Under the pieces are notes generated by a model, which did no database searches, was not told the DNA's origin, and saw nothing but the letters and a program-made list of their open reading frames with translations. Below are positions 7,408-16,285 of a stretch of DNA of 64,000 bases, in pieces; position 1 is the stretch's first letter, and the number at the start of each line of letters is the position of its first letter. The stretch comes from Streptomyces sp. TP-A0356 (GTDB lineage: Bacteria; Actinomycetota; Actinomycetes; Streptomycetales; Streptomycetaceae), in contig NZ_BBZJ01000032.1 in NCBI RefSeq assembly GCF_001417775.1, positions 1-64,000 of the forward strand, written 5' to 3'. A program made the translations under genes and the position numbers.

Positions 7408-8760
7408 GTGGGCGTAGCGGACCTTGGGCTGCCGGTGGACGTGCCCTCGACGGCGCTCTTCACCGACCACTACGAGCTGACGATGCTGCAGGCCGCCCTC
7501 AGGGCGGGCACCGCCGAGCGGCGCTCCGTCTTCGAGGTCTTCACCCGGCGGCTGCCCGACGGCCGCCGCTACGGCGTGGTGGCGGGCACCGGGCGCGTCC
7601 TGGACGCGGTGGAGAACTTCCGCTTCGACGCGGGCGTCCTCGGCTTCCTGCGGGAGCGCCGGATCGTCGACGAGGAGACCCTGGACCGGCTCGCCGACTA
7701 CCGCTTCGGCGGCGACATCTGGGGCTACCCGGAGGGCGAGGTGTACTTCCCCGGCTCGCCGATCATGCGGGTCGAGGGCTCCTTCGCGGAGTGCGTCCTC
7801 CTGGAGACCGTGATCCTGTCGATCCTCAACCACGACTCCGCGGTCGCGGCCGCCGCTTCCCGTATGTCCTCCGCCGCCGACGGGCGGGCGCTGATCGAGA
7901 TGGGCGCCCGGCGCACCCACGAGCTGGCCGCCGTGGCCGCCGCCCGCGCCGCGTACGTCGGCGGCTTCACCACCACCTCCGACCTGGCCGCCGGCTTCCG
8001 CTACGGCATCCCGACGGTCGGGACCTCCGCCCACGCCTTCACGCTCCTGCACGACAGCGAGCGAGACGCCTTCCGGGCCCAGGTCGAGTCGCTGGGCCGG
8101 GGCACCACACTGCTCGTGGACACGTACGACGTCACCGAGGCCGTCCGGGTGGCGGTCGAGATCGCCGGGCCGGAGCTCGGCGCCGTACGCATCGACTCCG
8201 GCGATCTGCTGCTGGTCGCGCACCGGGTGCGGCAGCAGCTCGACGAGCTGGGCGCGACCAACACGAAGATCATCGTCACCTCGGACCTGGACGAGTACGC
8301 CATCGCCTCTCTGCGGGCGGCTCCCGTGGACGCGTACGGCGTCGGCACCCAGCTGGTCACCGGCTCCGGTCATCCGACCTGCTCGATGGTCTACAAGCTG
8401 GTCGCCCGGTCCGAGTCGGCGGACCCCAAGGCCCCGCTGGTGCCGGTGGCGAAGAAGTCGGTCGGCGGCAAGACATCCATCGGCGGACGCAAGTGGGCGG
8501 CGCGACGCCTCGACGAGCACGGGGTGGCGGAGGCCGAGGTGGTCGGCACCGGGCCGGTGCCGGACGAACTCATGGACCGGCAGCTGCTGGTCCAGCTGGT
8601 CAAGGGCGGCGAGGTCGTCGCGCGCGAGCCGCTGGACGCCGTACGCGACCGGCACGTGGCCGCGCGCGCGGGTCTGCCGCTGTCGGCGACCCAGCTGTCG
8701 CGCGGTGAACCGGTCATTCCCACCGAGTACCTGACCGCACACGCGACCGAGTGCGGGTGA
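7408..8760 (+). CDS. pncB: Nicotinate phosphoribosyltransferase
   Basis: Converts nicotinate plus PRPP to nicotinate mononucleotide (Preiss-Handler NAD salvage), 450 residues. The N-terminal TALFTDHYELTMLQAAL, the IDSGDL motif (about residue 265) and a C-terminal GGKTSIGGRKWAARR segment mark the type-II NAPRTase family. The ribosome-binding site decides the start: AGGAG at 7396-7400 is 7 bases before GTG 7408, whereas the in-frame GTG at 7393 overlaps that AGGAG. The next gene, pncA, supplies its substrate. Confidence 0.93.
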   Translation: MGVADLGLPVDVPSTALFTDHYELTMLQAALRAGTAERRSVFEVFTRRLPDGRRYGVVAGTGRVLDAVENFRFDAGVLGFLRERRIVDEETLDRLADYRFGGDIWGYPEGEVYFPGSPIMRVEGSFAECVLLETVILSILNHDSAVAAAASRMSSAADGRALIEMGARRTHELAAVAAARAAYVGGFTTTSDLAAGFRYGIPTVGTSAHAFTLLHDSERDAFRAQVESLGRGTTLLVDTYDVTEAVRVAVEIAGPELGAVRIDSGDLLLVAHRVRQQLDELGATNTKIIVTSDLDEYAIASLRAAPVDAYGVGTQLVTGSGHPTCSMVYKLVARSESADPKAPLVPVAKKSVGGKTSIGGRKWAARRLDEHGVAEAEVVGTGPVPDELMDRQLLVQLVKGGEVVAREPLDAVRDRHVAARAGLPLSATQLSRGEPVIPTEYLTAHATECG

Positions 8761-8994
8761 CCCTGTCCGGATGGCCACGGGATCCCGTTCGGTACGGCTC
8801 GGCCCCCCGGCCGACGGGCCCATGAACCATCGGCCGGTGGGAGTGCAACGGCGACGCACCCGTGCACCCGACCGACCATCGCATGCCCCCTCCCGCCCGG
8901 CCCCCGAATTCTCTAGGCTCGGTTGTTCGTACAGACGGCCGGGCCCGCACCCACCCCTCCGCTCCGAACCGCTGCCGAACCGAAGGACACGACC

Positions 8995-9579
8995 ATGCGC
9001 CGCGCCTTGATCGTCGTAGACGTGCAGAACGACTTCTGTGAGGGTGGCAGCCTCGCGGTGGCCGGCGGCGCCGATGTGGCCGCCGCGATCACCGAGCTGA
9101 TCGGGCAGGCCCCCGCCGGGTACCGCCATGTCGTCGCCACCCGTGACCACCACATCGCTCCCGGCGGGCACTTCGCGGACAACCCCGACTTCGTCCACTC
9201 CTGGCCCGCGCACTGTGTGGCGGGCACGGAGGGGGTCGGCTTCCATCCCAACTTCGCTCCAGTGGTCGCCTCCGGCGCGATCGACGCCGTGTTCGACAAG
9301 GGGGCGTACGCGGGGGCGTACAGCGGGTTCGAGGGGTCCGACGAGAACGGGGTGTCGCTCGGCGACTGGCTGCGGGCCCGGGAGATCGACGAGGTGGACG
9401 TGGTGGGCATCGCCACGGACCACTGCGTGCGCGCCACCGCGCTGGACGCCGTGCGCCAGGGCTTCCGTACGCAGGTCCTGCTGGATCTCACCGCCGGGGT
9501 CTCCGAGGAGACCACCGAGCGGGCGCTGGAGGAGCTCCGGGAGGCCGGGGTGGAGCTGTCCGGCAAACCGGTCGTGTAG
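8995..9579 (+). CDS. pncA: Nicotinamidase (pyrazinamidase-type)
   Basis: Isochorismatase-fold amidase of 194 residues converting nicotinamide to nicotinate and ammonia. The catalytic triad is visible: D9 (VDVQNDF), K102 (DKGAY) and C144 (TDHCVRAT). The metal-binding D51-x-H53 (TRDHHIAPGGHF) is present. Start ATG 8995 has GAAGGA upstream. Together with pncB it converts nicotinamide to nicotinate mononucleotide. There is a 234-base gap after pncB, so it may have its own promoter. A hairpin follows. Confidence 0.94.
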   Translation: MRRALIVVDVQNDFCEGGSLAVAGGADVAAAITELIGQAPAGYRHVVATRDHHIAPGGHFADNPDFVHSWPAHCVAGTEGVGFHPNFAPVVASGAIDAVFDKGAYAGAYSGFEGSDENGVSLGDWLRAREIDEVDVVGIATDHCVRATALDAVRQGFRTQVLLDLTAGVSEETTERALEELREAGVELSGKPVV

Positions 9580-9591
9580 CCGGTGCCTTAC

Positions 9592-9639
9592 GGGTCCTTG
9601 CACTATGAGCGACCCGGGCGGGCCTAGTGCAAGGATCCC
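9592..9639. terminator. Bidirectional terminator between convergent genes
   Basis: Inverted repeat gggtccttgcacta / tagtgcaaggatccc (one bulged base) between pncA and the leftward gene at 9640. Its left arm is shared base for base with the sequence at 61959-61974. Confidence 0.7.
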
Positions 9640-9969
9640 TTAGGAGGGCGCCGTCTGCTGCCTCAGCAGCGCCCTGATCGGGTGCCACAGTTCCTGGGAC
9701 AGCTCCGTCGCGCTCTCCGGGGCCGTGCGCCATATCAGGCCGTCCGGGTGGTGCAGGACCGCCGTGACCTCGTCGGGGGTCGGCGGGGCCGCGTTGCCGC
9801 GCAGGTAGACCGCTCGCAGGCCCAGGTTGCGCAGGCGCGTCAGGGCGCGGGCGCGGTTCTGGGCGAGGACCAGCACACGGACCGAACCGCTGCCCGAACC
9901 CGGGCTGGGCAGGTTCAGTGCCACCACCACGCTGCCGTTCGGCAGCTTGACGAAACCTCCTGCGGCCAT
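9640..9969 (-). CDS. Conserved hypothetical protein, 109 residues
   Basis: Small soluble protein beginning MAAGGFVKLPNGSVVVAL. It has a beta-rich N-terminus, a central Arg/Leu helix (NRARALTRLRNLGLRAVYLRG) and a C-terminal segment LHHPDGLIWRTAP. I recognise no domain or catalytic motif. Third-position GC and the clean start with GGGGGT upstream support it as a real gene. It converges on pncA and has no operon partner. Confidence 0.65.
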   Translation of the reverse strand: MAAGGFVKLPNGSVVVALNLPSPGSGSGSVRVLVLAQNRARALTRLRNLGLRAVYLRGNAAPPTPDEVTAVLHHPDGLIWRTAPESATELSQELWHPIRALLRQQTAPS

Positions 9970-10031
9970 GAGCGTTCATACCCCCGTGAGACCTGGTGTC
10001 AATAAGAGAGCCACAGGACGCACCTAAACAC

Positions 10032-10067
10032 GATCGGCCGCGACCCGCCAGAGGGTCGCGGCCGATC
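10032..10067 (-). terminator. Strong hairpin with no annotated gene upstream
   Basis: Perfect 15-bp stem (gatcggccgcgaccc / gggtcgcggccgatc) with a 6-base loop. Read leftward it is followed by GTGTTT. It lies upstream of the 9640-9969 gene, so it must terminate a transcript that starts further right. Confidence 0.65.
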
Positions 10068-10128
10068 AACTTCTGACCTGGGGAGACGTTGTTCCCTCTG
10101 TGAGGAGTGCCACTCCGGTGATGATCAT
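10066..10128 (-). CDS. Candidate 20-residue small ORF before a terminator
   Basis: ATG ORF encoding a 20-residue peptide starting MIITGVALLTEG. A GGGAG lies about 8 bases upstream of the ATG. Its ATG overlaps the stop of another small leftward frame (10125-10337) as ATGA, and its own stop overlaps the terminator stem. The arrangement looks like a tiny translated unit or a leader, but no homologue is recognised and chance is possible. The upstream 70-residue frame is of low quality and is not called. Confidence 0.25.
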   Translation of the reverse strand: MIITGVALLTEGTTSPQVRS

Positions 10129-10349
10129 CCGGGAGCTCCCGGCTCGACGGCGGCACCGCCACCGTCAATACGCTGCCGTCCTTCGACTGGCGCAGGAGCT
10201 TGATCCTCGTGCGGGTGTCGGGCGGGCACCTTGACGGCTCCGCGCGCCGGTCTACGCGTGTGGCATAGTCGCATGTCAACCGGCGCGCACGCCCGTCCAC
10301 CTGGTGGACTGCATGACTCCGTGCGCCCCCTGTGCATCTGTGCCGCGGG

Positions 10350-10368
10350 TTAGGTCAGGCTTACTGAG
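10350..10368. promoter_or_regulatory. Iron-box-like site (DmdR1/IdeR type)
   Basis: TTAGGTCAGGCTTACTGAG matches the 19-bp actinobacterial iron box (TTAGGTTAGGCTCACCTAA) at 14 positions. It lies about 195 bases before the membrane-protein gene at 10562 and about 70 bases upstream of the possible leftward promoter. Which transcript it would control is unclear. Confidence 0.35.
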
Positions 10369-10561
10369 CGTTCCACTCGGGCATGCAGGCGAATAGAGTC
10401 GATAGGCGGAGCGTCGGAGTAGCGACGGTTTGCCCTGTCGACACCGTTGTCACCCCACGATTCCCGGCTACGCCCGAAGTGCTCCGCGTCCCACCACAGT
10501 TGTCCGCATCCTCCCCCATCGTGAGAGGCCCGGGGGGAGATCCCCACCCCGAGGAATGGCC

Positions 10562-10852
10562 ATGCCTCGTCCGAACGCCGCACAGCTCGCCTACGGTTCC
10601 TGCACCGTGATCCTCTCCACCCTCGCCATGCTGTTGCTGTCACAGACGAGTTCGGGTCTGGGAATCGCCGTGATCGCCCTCGCGGCGCTCGCACTCGGAC
10701 TGCTCGTCGCCATGACGGTGCCCGCGCCGAAGTCCGCGTCGGCCGCCGCGGGCAGGTCCACCGGGAGGCAGCACGTCCCGGCCCGGCGCGCGACGGCGTC
10801 CGTCGGAGCCGCGGCGGCCACCAAGTCGGTGCGCGAGACGGCCAACCCCTGA
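10562..10852 (+). CDS. Small two-helix membrane protein
   Basis: Protein of 96 residues with two adjacent hydrophobic segments (about residues 10-28 and 33-51, split by SQTSSGLG) and a basic, Ala-rich cytoplasmic tail. Start ATG 10562 has GAGGA 6 bases upstream; an in-frame ATG two codons earlier overlaps that site. No family is recognised. It converges on the RDD gene at 10896. It may be Streptomyces-specific. Confidence 0.6.
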   Translation: MPRPNAAQLAYGSCTVILSTLAMLLLSQTSSGLGIAVIALAALALGLLVAMTVPAPKSASAAAGRSTGRQHVPARRATASVGAAAATKSVRETANP

Positions 10853-10895
10853 ACGGGGCGCGCACCCGGGGCTCTTGAGGCCACCCCTCCCGGGC

Positions 10896-11693
10896 TCAGC
10901 TCTCCTGCCCCGTACTGACCACCACCGTCTTGGCCGCCTTGTCGTGCAGCCCCTGCTTGTAGGGCTTGTCGAAGAAGCTCCAGCCGCCGCAGATCGCCGT
11001 CCAGATGCAGGCGCAGCAGAACGCGAACGGGATCCACAGCACCGCCGCCCGGATCAGCGAGGTCTGCACGGAGGGGGTGGCGCCGTTCTCCAGGTTGGCG
11101 ACCCGCATGTTCAGCAGCTTCTTGCCGAGCGTCTGCCCCGATCTGGAGATCAGGACGGTGTCGTAGGCCATGTAGAGCACGGCGGCGATCACGGACTGAC
11201 CGAGCGACTTGCCGTACTCGATCTTGTTGGCGTCGACGTTGTACTCGGTGGTGGCGAACGCCAGGGACAGCAGCCAGACGACCACGCCGACGATGATCAT
11301 GTCGATGATCCGGGCGAGGACGCGCTTGCCGCTGTCGGCGAGCGGGGGCATTCCGGCGAGGGGGTCGGTGCCGCCGTACGGGCCGTAGAGGCCGCCGCCG
11401 TATGGCGGGGGTGTGCCTCCGGGTGGGGGCGCGCCGCCGGGCGGGGGCGCGCCGTACGGGGGCTGGCCGCCGGGCGGGGGCCCGGCGCCGGGCGGAGGCG
11501 CGCCGTACGGGGGCTGGCCACCGTACGGCGGCTCTCCGTGCGGGGGCTCGGCGCCGGGCGGGGGCTGGCCACCGTATGACGGCTCTCCGTGCGGGCCGGG
11601 GCCGCCGCCCTCGGGGGGCGGCGGCTGCCGCTTCCTGAACGGATCGTCGTCCGGAGAGTCCTGTGAGCCGGGGGGCGGCGGTTCGCTGCTCAT
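10896..11693 (-). CDS. RDD-family membrane protein with Pro/Gly-rich N-terminus
   Basis: Membrane protein of 265 residues. Residues 1-115 are low complexity with repeats of the type PPYGGQPP/PPPGG. The RDD domain (about 120-255) begins GKRVLARIIDMIIVG, whose conserved Arg and Asp give the family its name, and ends FFDKPYKQGLHDKAAKTVVV. Three to four hydrophobic segments are present. RDD proteins are proposed transporters or membrane scaffolds; no substrate can be read. A second RDD gene starts the same leftward run 54 bases upstream, so this is a paralogous pair. Confidence 0.85.
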   Translation of the reverse strand: MSSEPPPPGSQDSPDDDPFRKRQPPPPEGGGPGPHGEPSYGGQPPPGAEPPHGEPPYGGQPPYGAPPPGAGPPPGGQPPYGAPPPGGAPPPGGTPPPYGGGLYGPYGGTDPLAGMPPLADSGKRVLARIIDMIIVGVVVWLLSLAFATTEYNVDANKIEYGKSLGQSVIAAVLYMAYDTVLISRSGQTLGKKLLNMRVANLENGATPSVQTSLIRAAVLWIPFAFCCACIWTAICGGWSFFDKPYKQGLHDKAAKTVVVSTGQES

Positions 11694-11747
11694 GGCCCGA
11701 GTCGACCGCGAACCCTCGGACTCCGCATCCCTACAGGTCCGTCCGGG

Positions 11748-13271
11748 TCAGCCCGCCACGAACGTGTGCGCGGCCTTGTCGTGCCAGCACTGGCGCCAGG
11801 GGCGGTCGAACAGGCACCACACCACGCCGACGACACCGACGGCGAGCAGCCCGGGGACGCTGTAGACGAGCCAGCGGCGCAAGGCGGCGCCGAAGGCCGG
11901 CGGCTCATGGCCCTCGATGTCCCGCACCTCGAGGCCGCAGAGCTTCTTGCCGAGCGTGCGGCCCCATCTGGCGGTGGGCAGCACCTCGTACAGGACCCCG
12001 AAGCCGAGGAGCACGGCGAGCACGATGGCGAGGTAGACCGAGGTCGTGCCGTCGAGCAGCCACACCGTCACGGTCTGCCCGGACAGCTTGGCCGCGTCGA
12101 TCTTGGCGTTGATGTGGTCGATCGCCTTGGTGCCGAGCGGTACGGCGGCCACGCCCGTGACCACCGCCAGGACCAGGGTGTCGAGAAGCCGCGCGGCCAG
12201 CCGCTTGCCGAGGCCCGCGGGCCGGGCCGCGGCCTGTGCCCGTGCGGCCGCCTGGAACGGGTCGTCCACCGGCGGCTTCCACGGCGCGACGGGCCGGTCA
12301 CCCTCGGCACCCGAGTTCGCGAGCCGGTGCACCTGCTGCGCCCAGGAGGGCTGACCGCCGCCGGGGCCTGTGGTCATGGGCGTCCCGGCCGGGGCCGCGG
12401 GCTGCTGGGGAAGGCTCGCCGCGGGCTGCTGCGAGAGCGAGCCGGCCGGCTGCTGCGGGGGCAGCCCCGTGGCGGGGGCCGACGGCGCCGAGGACTCCTG
12501 CGGCGGCACGGCCGTGCGCCCCGGGACGGGGTTCGGGGCCTGAGGGTCCAGGCCGAGCGCCTGGCGGGCCGCGGCCTGGGCGCTCGCCGGGCCCGCGGCG
12601 GACTCCGCCGAACCGGAACCGGTCGCCCCCGTGCCGGTGCCCTGCTCCCCCGTGCGCGGGGGGAGCGCACGGAACGTCATGGTGCCCTCGGAGGGTGCCG
12701 GGCCACCGGTGTCCGAGGTGCCCCCGGCACCCGTACCGCTGCCTTCACTGCCCGTGGGGCGGCGGAAGACGACCGTTCCGTCCGGGGCCGGGGACGAACC
12801 GGAGCCCGAGTCGGTGCCGGGCCCGGAGCCGGCGGGCGGGTTCGTCGCCGGGTCGGCCGTGCCGTCGGGGCGGCCGACGAGCGGGAGTCGCGGGTCGGCT
12901 CCCTGGGGCGCGCCCCAGGACACCCGGCGGTCCTGGTCGCCGCCGAAGCCGGACTGCTGGGAGCGGTTGGCGCCCCAGGCCGAGGCGGGCTCCGGGCGGC
13001 TTCCGTGCTGGGCCTCGGCCGGGCTGACCTGGCGGGGCTCGTCGACCGGGTCCTCGTCGAAGAAGTGCGGCCCGGTCTCCTCGACCGAGGGCTGCGCGGG
13101 GTGCGCACCGGGCGGCGGGGAGAGCAGCTCGCCGTTGCTGGGCGCCGGCCGGCTGGTGCCCGGTACCCAGGCGACGCCGTTCCAGTACCGGACATATCCA
13201 GGAATGGACGGATCCGGGTAGTAGCCTTCGCGGGGCCTGTCGTCACCGGGTGCCGGGGTTGGGGCGCTCAT
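11748..13271 (-). CDS. RDD-family membrane protein with DUF2510-like N-terminus
   Basis: Protein of 507 residues. Residues 10-40 (PREGYYPDPSIPGYVRYWNGVAWVPG) resemble the DUF2510 Trp-containing module found at the N-terminus of many actinobacterial membrane proteins. A Pro/Ala/Gly/Gln-rich linker spans about 45-360. The RDD domain is C-terminal (about 375-507) and starts GKRLAARLLDTLVLAVV and ends CWHDKAAHTFVAG, with three or four membrane helices. Start at 13271 is the ATG directly before the DUF2510-like module. It is probably co-transcribed with the shorter RDD gene downstream. Confidence 0.85.
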   Translation of the reverse strand: MSAPTPAPGDDRPREGYYPDPSIPGYVRYWNGVAWVPGTSRPAPSNGELLSPPPGAHPAQPSVEETGPHFFDEDPVDEPRQVSPAEAQHGSRPEPASAWGANRSQQSGFGGDQDRRVSWGAPQGADPRLPLVGRPDGTADPATNPPAGSGPGTDSGSGSSPAPDGTVVFRRPTGSEGSGTGAGGTSDTGGPAPSEGTMTFRALPPRTGEQGTGTGATGSGSAESAAGPASAQAAARQALGLDPQAPNPVPGRTAVPPQESSAPSAPATGLPPQQPAGSLSQQPAASLPQQPAAPAGTPMTTGPGGGQPSWAQQVHRLANSGAEGDRPVAPWKPPVDDPFQAAARAQAAARPAGLGKRLAARLLDTLVLAVVTGVAAVPLGTKAIDHINAKIDAAKLSGQTVTVWLLDGTTSVYLAIVLAVLLGFGVLYEVLPTARWGRTLGKKLCGLEVRDIEGHEPPAFGAALRRWLVYSVPGLLAVGVVGVVWCLFDRPWRQCWHDKAAHTFVAG

Positions 13272-13457
13272 GTCCGTCGTCCCGTATCTGCTCGGGGGGT
13301 TGTGTGGGCATCCACATCTATCAGACCCGCGCCGGGGGCACCGCCGCTCCGCCCGTACCCACCCCTTTCCGGGCGACACCGCGCACGCCCTTCACACACC
13401 TGGAACACACCCCGAAAGAAATTCTCCGAGCCTCGCGTCATGCTGCCGGGAAGCGGG

Positions 13458-14858
13458 TCAGAAGAGCTTGCCGGGGTTGAGGATGCCCAGCGGATCGAAG
13501 GCCTGTTTGATCGCCCGCTGCATCTCCACGCCCACCGGGCCGATCTCGCGCGCCAGCCACTCCCTCTTCAGGACGCCCACGCCGTGCTCGCCGGTGATCG
13601 TGCCGCCGAGCTCCAGGCCGAGGGCCATGATCTCGTCGAAGGACTCGCGGGCGCGCCGGGACTCGTCGGGGTCCTGGGCGTCGAAGCAGACGGTCGGATG
13701 CGTGTTGCCGTCGCCCGCGTGCGCGCACACCCCGATGGTCAGCCCGTACTTCTCGGCGATCCGCTCGACCCCTTGGAGCATCTCGCCGAGCCTGGAGCGG
13801 GGCACGCACACATCGTCGATCATCGTCGTGCCCTTGACCGCCTCCAGCGCGGTGAGCGACAACCGCCGTGCCTGCATGAGCAGTTCGGACTCCGCCTCGT
13901 CGTCGGCGGGTACGACCTGGGTGGCTCCCGCGGCCTCGCACAGCGCGCCGACCGCGGCGAGGTCGGCGGCGGGGTCCGGGGTGTCGAAGGCGGCGAGCAG
14001 CAGGGCCTCGGTGCTCTCCGGGAGGCCCATGTGGGCCAGGTCGTTGACGGCCTTGACGGTCGTGCGGTCCATCAGTTCGAGAAGGGACGGCACATGGCCG
14101 CCCGCCATGATTCGGCACACGGCGTCGCAGGCGGCGGCCGCGGACGCGAACTCCGCCGCGAGCACCAGCTGCCGGAGCGGCTGCGGCCTCAGGGCGAGGA
14201 TCGCGCGTACGACGATGCCGAGCGAGCCCTCGGATCCGACGAAGAGCCGGGTGAGGTCGTATCCGGCGACGCCCTTGGCGGTACGACGGCCGGTGGACAT
14301 GAGGCGTCCGTCGGCGAGGACGACGTCGAGGCCGAGGACGTACTCGGCCGTCACCCCGTACTTCACGCAGCACAGACCGCCGGAGGCGGTGCCGATGTTG
14401 CCGCCGATCGTGCACATCTCCCAGCTGGAGGGGTCCGGCGGGTAGGAGAGGCCGTGTTCGGCCACCGCGCGGGAGAGCGCGGCGTTGACGACGCCGGGCT
14501 CGACGACGGCGATGCGGTCGACCGGGCTGATCTCCAGGATCCGGTCCATCTTCGTCAGCGAGAGCACGATGCAGCCGTCGGAGGCGTTGGCCCCGCCCGA
14601 CAGGCCGGTGCGGGCGCCCTGCGGAACGACCGGGACGCGCAGTTCGGTGGCGGTCCGCATGACGTGCTGGACCTGCTCGACGGTGCGCGGCAGCACGACC
14701 ACGGCGGGGCTGCCCGCCGCGCAGAAGCTCGCCATGTCGTTGGCGTAGGAGGCCGTGACATCCGGGTCGATCAGGACGGCGTCGGCCGGCAGGCCGGCCC
14801 GGAGACGGTCGAGGAGGTTGCCGGTGACTTCGTCGCGCGGGGCTTCGATACGGCTCAT
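13458..14858 (-). CDS. FAD-linked oxidase of the GlcD/D-lactate dehydrogenase family
   Basis: Flavoprotein of 466 residues with the VAO/PCMH fold. The FAD-binding N-terminal half contains VVPQGARTGLSGGAN and the PP-loop segment CTIGGNIGTASGG. The C-terminal cap ends in the family hallmarks GDGNTHPT and GEHGVGVLKREWL...NPGKLF. Members oxidise 2-hydroxyacids such as glycolate or D-lactate; the exact substrate is not readable. Start at 14858 (MSRIEAPRDEV) fits family length, although the upstream ribosome-binding site is weak. It lies 159 bases downstream of HPPD on the same strand. Confidence 0.88.
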   Translation of the reverse strand: MSRIEAPRDEVTGNLLDRLRAGLPADAVLIDPDVTASYANDMASFCAAGSPAVVVLPRTVEQVQHVMRTATELRVPVVPQGARTGLSGGANASDGCIVLSLTKMDRILEISPVDRIAVVEPGVVNAALSRAVAEHGLSYPPDPSSWEMCTIGGNIGTASGGLCCVKYGVTAEYVLGLDVVLADGRLMSTGRRTAKGVAGYDLTRLFVGSEGSLGIVVRAILALRPQPLRQLVLAAEFASAAAACDAVCRIMAGGHVPSLLELMDRTTVKAVNDLAHMGLPESTEALLLAAFDTPDPAADLAAVGALCEAAGATQVVPADDEAESELLMQARRLSLTALEAVKGTTMIDDVCVPRSRLGEMLQGVERIAEKYGLTIGVCAHAGDGNTHPTVCFDAQDPDESRRARESFDEIMALGLELGGTITGEHGVGVLKREWLAREIGPVGVEMQRAIKQAFDPLGILNPGKLF

Positions 14859-15017
14859 GATCACAGCGTCGCACCAGGGGGCGACGGTGTGAACCCCGTA
14901 CGCGCGAGGCGGGCGCGGGGTGTGCGGCACGCAGGTGGCTTCGGCGGGCCGGGCCCCCGGCGGGGCGGCGGCGATGCGCGGGCCCGCCGGAGGCGACCGT
15001 CTCCTCGTACGGCGGTG

Positions 15018-16163
15018 TTACAGGTTCCCCCGCTTCGCCTGCTCCCGTTCGATCGCCTCGAACAGGGCCTTGAAGTTGCCCTTTCCGAAGCCCATGGAGC
15101 CATGGCGCTCGATGATCTCGAAGAAGACCGTCGGACGGTCCTGGACCGGCTTGGTGAAGATCTGCAGCAGATAGCCGTCCTCGTCGCGGTCGGCGAGGAT
15201 CTTCAGGTCGCGGAGGGTCTCGACGGGGACGCGGGTGTCGCCCACCCACTCGCCGAGGGTGTCGTAGTACGAGTCCGGGGTGTCGAGGAACTGCACGCCG
15301 GCCGCCCGCATCGTCCGTACCGTCCGCACGATGTCGTTCGTGTTGAGCGCGATGTGCTGGACGCCGGGGCCGCCGTAGAACTCCAGGTACTCGTCGATCT
15401 GGGACTTCTTCTTGGCGAGGGCGGGCTCGTTGATCGGGAACTTGACCTTCAGCGTCCCGTCCGCGACGACCTTGGACATCAGCGCGCTGTACTCGGTCGC
15501 GATGTCGTCGCCCACGAACTCCTTCATGTTCGTGAAGCCCATGACCCGGTTGTAGAACTCGACCCATTCGTTCATACGGCCGAGTTCGACGTTTCCGACG
15601 CAGTGGTCGATCGCCTGGAAGGTGCGGTGGGCGGGCGGCTCGACCATCGGCTCGGCGGCGACGAACCCGGGGAGGTAGGGGCCGTCGTAGCCGGACCGCT
15701 CGACCAGGGTGTGGCGGGTCTCCCCGTACGTGGCGATCGCCGCGAGGACGACGCTGCCGTGCTCGTCCTTCAGCTCGTACGGCTCGGCCACCGAGCGGGC
15801 GCCGTGCTCGATCGCGTACGCGTACGCGGCGCGCGTGTCCGGGACCTCGATGGCGAGGTCGACCACTCCGTCGCCGTGCTCCGCCACGTGCTGGGCGAGG
15901 AAGTGGCCCCAGGTGGTGGCGGGCTTGATGACGGAGGTGAGGACGAAGCGCGCCGAGCCGTTCTCCAGGACGTACGAGGCGGTCTCGCGGCTGCCGTTCT
16001 CCGGTCCGGAGTACGCAACGAGCCGCATGCCGAAGGCGGTGGAGTAGTAGTGCGCGGCCTGCTTGGCGTTGCCCACGGCGAAGACGACCGCGTCCATTCC
16101 CTTGACCGGGAAGGGGTCTGCCTCGCGCGCGGTGTCGGGGGTGTGGTGTGTGGTCTGCGTCAT
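15018..16163 (-). CDS. hppD: 4-hydroxyphenylpyruvate dioxygenase
   Basis: Non-heme Fe(II) enzyme of tyrosine catabolism converting 4-hydroxyphenylpyruvate to homogentisate, 381 residues, normal length. Two vicinal-oxygen-chelate domains are present. The iron ligands H187, H270 and E349 fall at the same numbers as I recall for the S. avermitilis enzyme. The C-terminal MGFGKGNFKALFEAIEREQ is typical. The AsnC/Lrp regulator gene is divergent, 122 bases away, and probably controls it. Confidence 0.96.
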   Translation of the reverse strand: MTQTTHHTPDTAREADPFPVKGMDAVVFAVGNAKQAAHYYSTAFGMRLVAYSGPENGSRETASYVLENGSARFVLTSVIKPATTWGHFLAQHVAEHGDGVVDLAIEVPDTRAAYAYAIEHGARSVAEPYELKDEHGSVVLAAIATYGETRHTLVERSGYDGPYLPGFVAAEPMVEPPAHRTFQAIDHCVGNVELGRMNEWVEFYNRVMGFTNMKEFVGDDIATEYSALMSKVVADGTLKVKFPINEPALAKKKSQIDEYLEFYGGPGVQHIALNTNDIVRTVRTMRAAGVQFLDTPDSYYDTLGEWVGDTRVPVETLRDLKILADRDEDGYLLQIFTKPVQDRPTVFFEIIERHGSMGFGKGNFKALFEAIEREQAKRGNL

Positions 16164-16285
16164 AGCGGCAGCCTCACCCGTCTCCGCAAGGTGCGCAATA
16201 GTTTGCGGAACGGCTGGGCAATCTGCTCAGCAGAGGGCCCGTATCGTCGGGCGTTCTGTACAGGGTGACCATTCGGGAGCACGTT

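Larger units (their letters stand above)
9970..10561. other. Gene-poor intergenic region with a possible small transcript and an iron-box-like site
   Basis: About 590 bases without a normal gene. It contains a perfect 15-bp terminator (10032-10067), two overlapping leftward small ORFs ending at that terminator, a TTGACA -35-like hexamer on the minus strand (10274-10279), and an iron-box-like sequence (10350-10368). These parts are listed separately. Confidence 0.5.

Noticed and set aside
7387..9603. 738-codon - strand frame over pncB and pncA
   Set aside because: Antisense shadow; both pnc genes have clear catalytic motifs on the + strand.
10125..10337. 70-codon leftward frame overlapping the 20-codon ORF
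   Set aside because: Poor composition and start; mentioned only as part of the possible small transcript.
11766..16268. 1500-codon + strand frame spanning RDD, FAD-oxidase and HPPD genes
   Set aside because: Crosses several well-supported genes on the other strand; open only because of high GC.
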